A stretch of 64,000 nucleotides of DNA, from contig NZ_JH376420.1 of NCBI RefSeq assembly GCF_000233455.1, positions 1,849,981-1,913,980 on the forward strand, written 5' to 3'. The notes under the pieces were generated by a model, which saw only the letters and a list, made by a program, of their open reading frames with translations, was not told where the DNA came from and did no database searches. Origin of the DNA: [Clostridium] citroniae WAL-17108. GTDB lineage: Bacteria > Bacillota > Clostridia > Lachnospirales > Lachnospiraceae. This document shows positions 1 to 8,047 of this stretch, piece after piece. The stretch's first letter is position 1. Each line of letters begins with the position of its first letter. Made by a program: the position numbers and the translations under genes.

Positions 1-2
1 TG

Positions 3-1910
3 TACGAAAGTATGCTTCAGACAGTGGACGAGGTATGTAAGGATCTTGGCTGCCAATATGATTTTATTGATTTCCATGACATAACGGAAAACCTTTCCCT
101 GCAGATCCGGGCTATCTTTAACGAACAGGGCTATCCATATGTAATTGTAACACGGGGAGCCATGGCCAACTACCTGAAACAGGAGTTTCCGGACATTATC
201 ATCCTCAGTGCCAATCCCGGCAGGATGGACACCCTTGAGGCGTTGGCCGGCACGGGCCGGTACGGTGACAGGGTTGGATTATTACTGGCAGACAATGATC
301 ACCTGGACCTGAACTTGCAGTTTGTAAAAGACCTGCTCAACATCAGGGAACTGAACATATACAGATATGCATCAAAGAAAGATATTGAGACCCAGATCGT
401 CCTGGCACAGTCCCAGGGAATGGATTGTGTGGCAGGGGGAGGCACCATTGGCCAGGATGTGGGCCATGCCCTGGGATATCCTGTTGTCTTTGTCAAAACA
501 AGCAAGGACACCATAAAGAAGACGATCATCCAGGCTTGTTCCATCCTCAACTCTAAAAGTTATGAAGAAAACCAGCTGCAGCTCTTGTATCAGATCCAGA
601 ATGCATTTCACGAAGGGCTGATGATGATACACAACGGCAGGGTCTGCCTTATAAACAATACCATGGAACAGCTGCTGGGGGTGACCACGCCCCAGGTTGT
701 GGACAAACCCTTGTCTGACATATCATCCCAGTTTACCATAAAGGATCTGGCAGCATTTATGGAGGACCAGGAACAGGATGAATGTATCTCCCTGGTCGGG
801 GACTCCCTGTATTTTATCCAGAAATTCTGGATCACCGTGGATGAGCACTGCAGGAATCTGGTGATCGTAATAAGAAATGCAGAGGAAATCCAAGACAGCG
901 AGTCCAGACTCCGCAATAAAATACATAAAAAGAATACAAATACAAGCTATTCATTCCAGAACATAATAGGCAGCAGCCATAAAATGAAAGAAACCATCAA
1001 CAAAGCCATGCTGTACTCCACGGTGGATGCAAATATATTGATATACGGCGAAAGCGGAACAGGAAAGGAACTGTTTGCCCAGAGCATACACAATGCCAGC
1101 CAGCGCAGATCCCAGCCCTTTGTGGCGGTAAACTGCGCCGCAATACCGGAGTCACTCCTGGAAAGCGAATTATTCGGATATGAGGAAGGGTCCTTTTCCG
1201 GTGCAAAAAAGGGTGGAAAGACCGGCCTCCTGGAACTTGCCCATAATGGAACCCTGTTTTTAGATGAAGTCAACTCCCTGTCCATGAAAATACAGGGCGC
1301 GCTGCTGCGCGCAGTACAGGAAAAGGAGATCCGGCGGGTGGGGTCCAAAACTCCTATTTACATTGATATCCGTATTATATCCGCTGCCAACAAAGATATC
1401 GGGGCCATGATACAAAACAATGAGTTTCGTTCAGACTTATATTTCCGCCTGAATATATTGAATTTATATCTGCCTAATCTGAACGAGCACTCTGAAGACA
1501 TCCCCCAGTACATTGACTTCTTTTCCCAGATGTATTCCAGGCTCTACAAGGTTCCCATTACCCGGAAGATGGCTGATGAGGAGATAAGGTTCCTGGTTAC
1601 GCGGAAATGGCAGGGAAATATACGGGAGCTTCAGAATGTGATCCACCGGTACATTATATTAAACAGTATGAAAATCACACCGGTCAGGGTCTGTCTGGAT
1701 GAATATGAGGTCAAACATGGCCCCTCTGATAATGTTACGGATCACGCCCATATGATGATCGTGAACAAAGGGCCGTTAAAGGATATGGAACTAGAGATCA
1801 TCCGTGGGTGTCTTGCGGAGAATGGGGGAAATATAAACAGAACCTCGGAACAACTGGGCGTGTGCAGGACTACCATATGGAGGAAATTAAACCAGCAGGA
1901 GGGGCAGTGA
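3..1910 (+). CDS. Sigma-54-dependent transcriptional activator, PrpR type (5' end outside window)
   Basis: Activator of sigma-54 RNA polymerase. The frame is open to the left edge, and the first visible Met (base 12) falls inside the PrpR N-terminal sensor domain, so perhaps 10-20 residues are missing. Counting from that Met, the sensor domain fills about residues 1-190, a PAS-like segment about 195-300, the AAA+ domain about 318-550, and a Fis-type helix-turn-helix ends the protein. Walker A GESGTGKE lies near residue 346 and Walker B is GTLFLDEV. The sigma-54 contact loop, usually GAFTGA, reads GSFSGA here (near residue 393). PrpR_N domains sense small organic acids in known members; the ligand here is unknown. 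The gene converges on the GH32 gene with a 46-base gap, so its target operon probably lies upstream of the window. Confidence 0.9.
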   Translation, partial: YESMLQTVDEVCKDLGCQYDFIDFHDITENLSLQIRAIFNEQGYPYVIVTRGAMANYLKQEFPDIIILSANPGRMDTLEALAGTGRYGDRVGLLLADNDHLDLNLQFVKDLLNIRELNIYRYASKKDIETQIVLAQSQGMDCVAGGGTIGQDVGHALGYPVVFVKTSKDTIKKTIIQACSILNSKSYEENQLQLLYQIQNAFHEGLMMIHNGRVCLINNTMEQLLGVTTPQVVDKPLSDISSQFTIKDLAAFMEDQEQDECISLVGDSLYFIQKFWITVDEHCRNLVIVIRNAEEIQDSESRLRNKIHKKNTNTSYSFQNIIGSSHKMKETINKAMLYSTVDANILIYGESGTGKELFAQSIHNASQRRSQPFVAVNCAAIPESLLESELFGYEEGSFSGAKKGGKTGLLELAHNGTLFLDEVNSLSMKIQGALLRAVQEKEIRRVGSKTPIYIDIRIISAANKDIGAMIQNNEFRSDLYFRLNILNLYLPNLNEHSEDIPQYIDFFSQMYSRLYKVPITRKMADEEIRFLVTRKWQGNIRELQNVIHRYIILNSMKITPVRVCLDEYEVKHGPSDNVTDHAHMMIVNKGPLKDMELEIIRGCLAENGGNINRTSEQLGVCRTTIWRKLNQQEGQ

Positions 1911-1956
1911 TCCCCGGTCCCTGCGCCCCCATATCAAAATACAGTTCCAATATAAT

Positions 1957-3318
1957 CTACAGTTCCATACGGTACACGGTCAGTTCCGCTTCCTGCACCA
2001 CGCCATCCGATGCAAAGGAGATGCATTTTCCATCCAGTGCAGGATAAACCCGGGGGGAGATGCAGCCGTTGTCATTAATAAACACTTCCAAAACAGAACA
2101 ATCCAACAGGATGTCCACTTCCACCACCCCGTCCTCAGACCGGCAAAACCTCCCCTTTAACAGGTTGTGGTCCACCTCCTCCAAAAGGCTTGAGCTGCGC
2201 AGCGGCACCTCCATGGTCCCTTCCCTGGGATCAATGATAATGTCCGTATATTCTTTTAAGTCTTCGGTGGCAAGCACCCTGATGCTAAACGGGGCATCTG
2301 TCTTTACCCTGGCCACGACCTCAACCGTATTGCCTTCCATCCCAAACACGTGCCGTCCGGTGAATTCCCTCAGGGTAATGGATTCCGATTCACGCCTCAG
2401 CCGGTCAGTCTCCGGAAGACGCCGGATCACCAGTTCCTGTTTTTCATTCAGGGAGATCACTCTGGGGATTGCCTGCACCCCGGCCCATTCTCCGTCCGTA
2501 TAGATCAGGCTGCGTGGAAATTCCCTGAGCCAACCCCACAGGTATGTCCTTCCCTGCCCGTCAAAGGAGATCTGTGAGGCAAAGAATTCCCCGTAATCAA
2601 TCCTTCCGCTTGACTCAGATACAAAACAATACTGGTCGTCCATGGTCCCGATATGGTAGCGGACTTCCCTCTGATTCCACACAGAATATAAAAACAGCAG
2701 TTTGTCCCCAAACACCGCCACATTGGGGCATTCGATGATCTTGGTCGGCGTGCTGTTGCTGAAAAATTCCCCCAGATAGGTCCAGTGGCGGGCGTCTTCC
2801 CCTGTATAAATATGGACCGCCCCCCGCCTGCCATCGGAAATCCCCGCAATCAGCAGGTACGTCTTTCCCTTGTATTCAAATATAAAGGGATCCCTCCACT
2901 GGGTGAGCCTCTTTCCTCCGTGATCCTTCAGGGTAAGTACAGGATTCTCCGGAATCTGTTTCCAGGTAATGCCGTCATCCGTCACTGCAACCCATTGCTC
3001 GGAGCCATCGATCTGTCTTCTGTCTCCCGCTCCCACGCTTGTATAGATCAGTTCGATCTTTCCATCGTGGATATAGCTGGACCCGGAATAACAGTTTGTC
3101 TCCCCCCGGTCCACCGCTGGATATAAGGCGATGGGCTGATGATCCCAGTGGACCAGGTCCCGGCTTGTGGCATGGCCCCAGTGAAGATTGCCCCAGTGCC
3201 AGTCCGTGGGATTATATTGGTAAAACAGGTGATGTACCCCATCATGGAAAATGGGCCCATTGGGATCATTCATCCAGTTTTTTTCAGGTAAAAAATGGTA
3301 TTTTGGTCTGTGCTGCAT
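1957..3318 (-). CDS. Glycoside hydrolase family 32 (sucrose/fructan hydrolase)
   Basis: Retaining beta-fructofuranosidase-type enzyme, 453 aa with no signal peptide, so it acts in the cytoplasm on an imported sugar. The three family motifs are present: WMNDPNG (residues 15-21, nucleophile Asp18), the transition-state stabiliser motif RDP (142-144) and the acid/base pair EC (Glu196-Cys197). The N-terminal five-blade propeller is followed by a C-terminal beta-sandwich. ATG 3318 follows GGAGTCGCT. It is the last gene of an operon with an ABC importer (lipoprotein and two permeases) and a LacI regulator, which suggests uptake of sucrose or short fructo-oligosaccharides and cleavage inside the cell. 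There is no phospho-sugar signature or PTS nearby, so a non-phosphorylated substrate is more likely than sucrose-6-phosphate. The exact substrate is inferred. Confidence 0.93.
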   Translation of the reverse strand: MQHRPKYHFLPEKNWMNDPNGPIFHDGVHHLFYQYNPTDWHWGNLHWGHATSRDLVHWDHQPIALYPAVDRGETNCYSGSSYIHDGKIELIYTSVGAGDRRQIDGSEQWVAVTDDGITWKQIPENPVLTLKDHGGKRLTQWRDPFIFEYKGKTYLLIAGISDGRRGAVHIYTGEDARHWTYLGEFFSNSTPTKIIECPNVAVFGDKLLFLYSVWNQREVRYHIGTMDDQYCFVSESSGRIDYGEFFASQISFDGQGRTYLWGWLREFPRSLIYTDGEWAGVQAIPRVISLNEKQELVIRRLPETDRLRRESESITLREFTGRHVFGMEGNTVEVVARVKTDAPFSIRVLATEDLKEYTDIIIDPREGTMEVPLRSSSLLEEVDHNLLKGRFCRSEDGVVEVDILLDCSVLEVFINDNGCISPRVYPALDGKCISFASDGVVQEAELTVYRMEL

Positions 3319-3363
3319 AGCGACTCCTCCGTAAAATTTATTTTCAGATATAATAGTTTGTAT

Positions 3364-4230
3364 TTAACCTTTCACTGCTCCCGCTGTCTGGCCGCCCACA
3401 ATATACTTCTGGAAAATCCCATAAAAGATCAGCTGGGGGATCAGTATGATGATCGTGCCAGCCACCAGACCGCTGTAATCAATGCTGTACGCTCCCCGGA
3501 ACATGGACACCACCATGGATATAGTCCTCATGGCAGGGTTCTGGATCAGGGTTACTGAAAGAGGGTACTCATTCCATACATACAGGACATTAAAGATCAC
3601 CACAGTGGCCATGATCGGCTTCATTAGGGGCATTACCACAGACCAGCAAAGCCTGATCAGCCCGCATCCGTCAATAACAGCAGCCTCCTCCAGTTCCGAT
3701 GGAAAGGATTTTAAAAATCCCACAAACATCAGCGTATTAAAGGAGATGGATGATGCGGCCAGCGGCAGAATCAGCGCCGTGTAAGTCCCTGTCAGCTTCA
3801 GGATCACGTTGATCCTGTAAATTGGAAACAGCAGGATATAGGTGGGTATCATCAGGCCGCTGATGATATAAAGATATAATCCGTTCTGCAGTTTTGACGA
3901 TCTGTATTTTAATCTTGTGAGCCCATAGGAACTCATAAACGTGGCTGCCAGGCAGATCGCCTCCGAAAAAAAGGCAATGATCATTGTATTCAGATACATG
4001 CTGCCCAAGGGCAGGATGTCCAGGGCCCGTTTGTAATTGTCCAGACTGAACTGCTCCGGCAAAGAAAAAGGAGTTGTCAATATTTCGGAATCCGTCTTAA
4101 AGGACATAAGGATGATCCACAAAAACGGGATGATCATCATCACGGTTATGACTACTACAATGCAGTTAAGTATCCGGTCCATCCTGCGGGCCGCGGTGGT
4201 ATAATGGCTTTTTTTATCGGAATGTCCCAT
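3364..4230 (-). CDS. Carbohydrate ABC transporter permease, MalG/YcjP type
   Basis: Second inner-membrane subunit of a family-1 sugar importer, 288 aa. Six hydrophobic segments are visible, and the EAA loop reads EAAVIDGCG, where the shared ATPase docks. It begins with ATG 4230 after GGGGAGGAATAGAC, two bases after the stop of the other permease, so the two are translated together. The operon contains no ATP-binding subunit. In Firmicutes such importers usually borrow a multitask ATPase of the MsmX type encoded elsewhere. The downstream GH32 enzyme makes a fructosyl oligosaccharide the likely cargo. Confidence 0.92.
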   Translation of the reverse strand: MGHSDKKSHYTTAARRMDRILNCIVVVITVMMIIPFLWIILMSFKTDSEILTTPFSLPEQFSLDNYKRALDILPLGSMYLNTMIIAFFSEAICLAATFMSSYGLTRLKYRSSKLQNGLYLYIISGLMIPTYILLFPIYRINVILKLTGTYTALILPLAASSISFNTLMFVGFLKSFPSELEEAAVIDGCGLIRLCWSVVMPLMKPIMATVVIFNVLYVWNEYPLSVTLIQNPAMRTISMVVSMFRGAYSIDYSGLVAGTIIILIPQLIFYGIFQKYIVGGQTAGAVKG

Positions 4231-4232
4231 GT

Positions 4233-5111
4233 CTATTCCTCCCCTATCCTTTCTCTGGTCACACCAATATAGATAACGGCAAACACCGCTGTGAGCAGGA
4301 AGGTCACAATGGCAATGCTCATGCCATAGCCGTATTTGGTGGACTGGAATGTCATGTAATACATATACGTAACAAGAAGCTCGGATAAATGGTTCGGTCC
4401 GCCTGCGGTGAGCTGCACTACGATTTCAAATATCTTAAACACGCCTGTGATCAGCAGGATGGTCACGATCAGCAGGGTGGGCTTTATCATGGGGATGGTA
4501 ATATACCACAGCTTCTTCGCTCCTCCCGCCCCGTCAATACTGGCCGCTTCATAGATATCGCCGGGGATCATCTTAAACGCCGCCATAAATATCGTAGCAT
4601 TATATCCAAGCACCTTCCACAGATAGACAAATGCCACGGAATAAGGGGTGAGCGTCCTGCCCCCGATCCATTCAGGCTGTAAGGAAACCATGCCAAGCTG
4701 GCGCAGCAGGGCATTGACCAGTCCCATGCCGGGGTCCAGGATAAAGACCCAGATCAGCCCCACCAGGATCGGCGCAATGATATTGGGTGAAAAGTTCAGG
4801 GCTTTTGCCAGTTTTGTGCCGGGAAAGGCGCGGTCCAGCAATAGTGCCAGCAAAAATGACAGCGGTATGACCGTGACAGCAGACACACCAAGAACGATTC
4901 CGGTATTTTTAAGTGCAAGGAAAAACACTTTATCCTTAAAAAGAGTCATATAATTACTAAGACCTACAAATGTGGGAGAACCGATCCCTGTAAAATTCGT
5001 AAAGCTGTAGTAACATGCAATCCCAACCGGAACCACCACAAACAGCGTAAACAGAATCAGGGTCGGCGCCAGAAGAATCACAAATGATTGCTTTTTGCTG
5101 AGCCAGCGCAT
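4233..5111 (-). CDS. Carbohydrate ABC transporter permease, MalF/UgpA type
   Basis: First inner-membrane subunit of the same importer, 292 aa with six predicted transmembrane segments. The EAA loop is EAASIDGAGGAKKLW. ATG 5111 follows AAGAAAGGACAAGATT. It lies 78 bases downstream of the binding-protein stop; SBP, permease, permease, enzyme is the usual order for these operons. No residues reveal the sugar directly. Confidence 0.92.
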   Translation of the reverse strand: MRWLSKKQSFVILLAPTLILFTLFVVVPVGIACYYSFTNFTGIGSPTFVGLSNYMTLFKDKVFFLALKNTGIVLGVSAVTVIPLSFLLALLLDRAFPGTKLAKALNFSPNIIAPILVGLIWVFILDPGMGLVNALLRQLGMVSLQPEWIGGRTLTPYSVAFVYLWKVLGYNATIFMAAFKMIPGDIYEAASIDGAGGAKKLWYITIPMIKPTLLIVTILLITGVFKIFEIVVQLTAGGPNHLSELLVTYMYYMTFQSTKYGYGMSIAIVTFLLTAVFAVIYIGVTRERIGEE

Positions 5112-5189
5112 AATCTTGTCCTTTCTTAACAGAGCCGCCAGATTGTTCTGGCGGCCCGTTCCTGTCCCTTGTTTCTCAATTGCCGTGTA

Positions 5190-6584
5190 TTACTGAATGG
5201 TTGCCTGTATCCCGTCCAGATAATCCACTGCCTCCCGAGGCGTATAGATCCCATTAATCACACCGCAGATGCTTTCCCTGTACTGATTGATGATCTGGCC
5301 TGAGATATACATATCCGGACACACTGCCGGGCTCTCCCAGTCATCATTCATCATTGTGATCACCCTTGCAAAAACAGGGTATGTCTCTGCATCGATCTCC
5401 CCCTCATAACGTGTAACCGGAATACTCTGGTTATCCTTTGCAATGATCTCCGTTCCCTGTTTGCCATAATAGAATTTAAGGAAATCGATCACAGCCGCGT
5501 ACTTTTCAGGTTCCTCCTCCTTAAGGCACGCAGATACCACGTATGGATGGGCAGGCGCTTTCATGGAAACCTCCTGTTCCCCCACTCCATCCTCAAAGGT
5601 TGGTCCCCACCAGTAATAGATATCCTTTGCCAGATCGCTCTGATCAAATTTTTTGGTGTCCCAGACACCGGAATTGAGCATGGCTGCCTGCCCTGACAAA
5701 AACTGTTCCACGGACAGGGCATAATCCGTATTCTTAGCATTCTCAGAAAACACGCCCGCATCCCTCATATCGGAAAGCTTCTGGTAAAATTTCAGATAAT
5801 CCGGATTGCTCCACTTGTCCGTGCCCGCGATAATTCCGTCAATATGGTCATAGAAACCATATCTGCAATGGGCGTTTTCCCAGGCCCAGGCAGTAAACAC
5901 GTCCTTTCCTCCCTGTGCCACGGGAATGATGCCATTTTCTTTTAGTACAGTGCAGCATGAGATGAAATCCTCATAGGTAACAGGCATCTCAAGGCCGTAT
6001 TGGTCCAAAATGGCCTTGTTGACCCAAAAGCCATTGGACTGCAGCTCACATGGTATCCCATAGAGCTTTCCGTCAATCTTCAGGGAATCCAGGACATGGG
6101 GAAGAAACGTGTCCGTCAGTTCCCGGTCATTTAAAATATCCTCGGACAGGTCTGCCAGATATCCGGCTTTTGCCATCTCCACAGCCACGGGCTGGCGGAT
6201 CCAGAACAGGTCCGGCAGCGTGTTGCTCTGGGCAGCCATCTGGATGTTTCTTGTCAGGTCATCCGCACTGGCCCCGGTCAGTTCAATGGTCACATTGGGA
6301 TGCAGCTTCATATACTCCTGCACCACCCCGTAAACCTGGGGAGCCTGCTGTTCAATGTTTGCCACATGCTCGGCAAATGTAAATGTGATCTGCCCTTCCC
6401 CTGCCGCGCCCGCTGCCGCATCTCCTGTCTTATCCCCCGACAGTCCTGCCGCAGAAGTTTCCACAGAGGTCTCTCCCCCGGCTCCCCCGGGAGCCTTGGC
6501 CTCCCCTGTTCCTTTGCAGCCCGTAAGCAGCGCTGCCATCGCCATACCTGTTATTCCCAGTAATATCCCCCATCTTTTTTTCAT
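5190..6584 (-). CDS. Extracellular sugar-binding lipoprotein of ABC importer
   Basis: Family-1 solute-binding protein that captures the sugar outside the membrane. The chosen start is ATG 6584 (MKKRWGILL), which has GGAAGG six bases upstream; an earlier Met at 6611 has no ribosome site and would spoil the signal peptide. The N-terminus is a classic lipoprotein signal with lipobox LLTGC, followed by a low-complexity Gly/Ala/Glu linker of about 40 residues and then the two-lobed binding domain (about 464 aa in all). It is the first transporter gene after lacI, separated by 72 bases that contain direct repeats which may be an operator or mRNA element. Confidence 0.92.
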   Translation of the reverse strand: MKKRWGILLGITGMAMAALLTGCKGTGEAKAPGGAGGETSVETSAAGLSGDKTGDAAAGAAGEGQITFTFAEHVANIEQQAPQVYGVVQEYMKLHPNVTIELTGASADDLTRNIQMAAQSNTLPDLFWIRQPVAVEMAKAGYLADLSEDILNDRELTDTFLPHVLDSLKIDGKLYGIPCELQSNGFWVNKAILDQYGLEMPVTYEDFISCCTVLKENGIIPVAQGGKDVFTAWAWENAHCRYGFYDHIDGIIAGTDKWSNPDYLKFYQKLSDMRDAGVFSENAKNTDYALSVEQFLSGQAAMLNSGVWDTKKFDQSDLAKDIYYWWGPTFEDGVGEQEVSMKAPAHPYVVSACLKEEEPEKYAAVIDFLKFYYGKQGTEIIAKDNQSIPVTRYEGEIDAETYPVFARVITMMNDDWESPAVCPDMYISGQIINQYRESICGVINGIYTPREAVDYLDGIQATIQ

Positions 6585-6632
6585 GTCTGATCCTTCCCTT
6601 CCTCTTTGCATGTATCCTACAGAAGTACCTTC

Positions 6633-6673
6633 ATAGAAGTATTTTTAAAAGTATCATTATAGAAGTATTTTTA
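6633..6673. repeat. Direct repeat pair ATAGAAGTATTTTTA between lacI and binding-protein gene
   Basis: The 15-mer ATAGAAGTATTTTTA occurs at 6633-6647 and again at 6659-6673, with a partial copy AGAAGTA just upstream at 6621-6627. The second copy overlaps the lacI stop codon (6657-6659). Spacing of 26 bases is about two and a half helical turns. It could be a protein-binding site or an mRNA element; nothing here decides. Confidence 0.45.
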
Positions 6674-7643
6674 CTGAATTGCGTGTCACCAGCTTTGGAT
6701 CCAGAACCAGCCTTGCCGGGGGCTTGCGCTCCCCTGTGTCCGACTCTTTGAGCCGTTCCATGATCAGCTCGGACGCAAGGTTTCCAATGGCCTCAAAGGA
6801 GTGGGACACGGCGCTGATGTCAAATGCCGCGGTCCAGGCCAGGTCATCATAGACAATGAGGCTTACGTCATCAGGAACCTTGCGGTTCATCTCACGCAGG
6901 GCCTGGACCGTACTCACACTGAGCCTCTCCCCCACTGACAGGATCGCCGTGGGTTCGATCTCCCGTATCCTGGTTTTCAGCATTTCCTTAATATTATCCA
7001 CATAAGTCATAAGGCAGATACACTGTTCATCCATGGGGATACCCAATTCCTGATATGCCCTGGCATATCCCTCCTCGCGTTTGACCAAAAGGGGGTTGGA
7101 ACGGGTGATCAGCATGATCCTCCTGTGTCCGCTCTGGAGCAGATGTTTCACTGCCAGATATGCTCCCAGCTCATCATCGATGAGTATGGTATCAATATCC
7201 GGATACAAGGGCCGAAACAGCTGGAGCAGCGGATAGTTCTGGGCGATCAGCCGGTTCACGGCCTGCTGTGGTTCTCCCAGGGCAGGAACAAAGATCAGGG
7301 CGTCCGCCTTACATTCCATCAGCGCCTGTATATCCTTCCCCTCCTGCTCCCAGCTTTCCGCATTGGATATGGTGATCAGATGATGTCCGTACCGGTTCAG
7401 GCCCTTTCTGATCTCATTGACCATGGCGCCGTAAAAGGGATTGGTAATATCATCAATGATGACCGCTATGGTTTTCTCCGTATTTCCTTTCTGCGCCGCC
7501 TTGTGGACATATCCCAATTCCCTGGCTGCTTTCATCACCTTTTCTTCTACTGTAGGACTTGCATATTGATTACTGCTAAATACTTTGTAAACGGTCGGCA
7601 CTGACACACCGGCCAGCTTTGCTACATCCTTAATATTGCTCAT
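6657..7643 (-). CDS. LacI-family transcriptional repressor (fructan/sucrose operon)
   Basis: DNA-binding regulator, 328 aa. The N-terminal LacI helix-turn-helix reads IKDVAKLAGVSVPTVYKVF (residues 4-22) with Tyr in place of the common Ser in TVSRVL. It is followed by a periplasmic-binding-protein-like sugar-sensing domain (about 60-325). ATG 7643 follows AAGGAGGAAAA. It precedes the importer and GH32 genes on the same strand, so it is probably the first gene of the operon and autoregulated through the palindrome at 7787-7802. The effector is likely the imported sugar or a phosphorylated breakdown product. Confidence 0.93.
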   Translation of the reverse strand: MSNIKDVAKLAGVSVPTVYKVFSSNQYASPTVEEKVMKAARELGYVHKAAQKGNTEKTIAVIIDDITNPFYGAMVNEIRKGLNRYGHHLITISNAESWEQEGKDIQALMECKADALIFVPALGEPQQAVNRLIAQNYPLLQLFRPLYPDIDTILIDDELGAYLAVKHLLQSGHRRIMLITRSNPLLVKREEGYARAYQELGIPMDEQCICLMTYVDNIKEMLKTRIREIEPTAILSVGERLSVSTVQALREMNRKVPDDVSLIVYDDLAWTAAFDISAVSHSFEAIGNLASELIMERLKESDTGERKPPARLVLDPKLVTRNSVKILL

Positions 7644-7681
7644 TTTTCCTCCTTATAGAACAATACGGGATGTTATTTAAA

Positions 7682-7693
7682 ATAATTATCTCT
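7682..7693. promoter_or_regulatory. Partial copy of the lacI upstream palindrome
   Basis: ATAATTATCTCT matches the right-hand 12 bases of the 16-base palindrome at 7787-7802 and lies about 30 bases downstream of the predicted start of transcription. Two sites flanking a promoter would suit looping repression by a LacI protein, though the centre is AATT rather than the CG usual for LacI operators. Confidence 0.4.
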
Positions 7694-7728
7694 ATATTTG
7701 CGTATAATTATTTTAAATTTATAAGATA

Positions 7729-7757
7729 ATTATATTTTATTTTATCCGTATTGTCAA
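7729..7757 (-). promoter_or_regulatory. Consensus sigma-A promoter upstream of lacI
   Basis: On the minus strand TTGACA (7757-7752), exactly 17 bases, then TATAAT (7734-7729): a perfect vegetative promoter. Transcription would start near 7722, leaving a leader of about 80 bases before the lacI start at 7643. A palindrome lies 30 bases upstream of the -35 box and a partial copy lies in the leader. Confidence 0.85.
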
Positions 7758-7786
7758 GTGTTTTATATGGATTTATCCGTAAATTT

Positions 7787-7802
7787 AGAGATAATTATCT
7801 CT
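7787..7802. promoter_or_regulatory. Perfect 16-base palindrome AGAGATAATTATCTCT, candidate operator
   Basis: AGAGATAATTATCTCT is its own reverse complement and sits just upstream of the perfect lacI promoter. The rest of the gap 7644-8047 is very AT-rich with several ATAATTAT motifs, and ends in the terminator of the kinase operon; I see no gene in it. Confidence 0.5.
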
Positions 7803-7953
7803 CTACCAGGGAAATGCAGGTGGTTTCACCGGATTATCCACATATTTTCCATATAATTATATCACAATTATTTTACTTTTCAAGATATGTGTAAAATAAT
7901 TTATATGATATTTTTCCGGTTGTTTCTCCGGCTATGTGTAAATAGGATCCAAT

Positions 7954-7991
7954 ACAAAAAACAACTGCACGATCATCACTAAATCGTGCAG
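7954..7991 (-). terminator. Intrinsic terminator of the kinase operon
   Basis: A 9-bp perfect stem CTGCACGAT / ATCGTGCAG (7965-7973 with 7983-7991) is followed on the minus strand by TTGTTTTTTG. It lies about 57 bases downstream of the kinase stop and ends the 17.0-8.0 kb operon. Confidence 0.85.
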
Positions 7992-8047
7992 TTTAAATCA
8001 CCACTTATTCTCACTAACCATTCATTCTTACTAACCATTGAGCCCCG

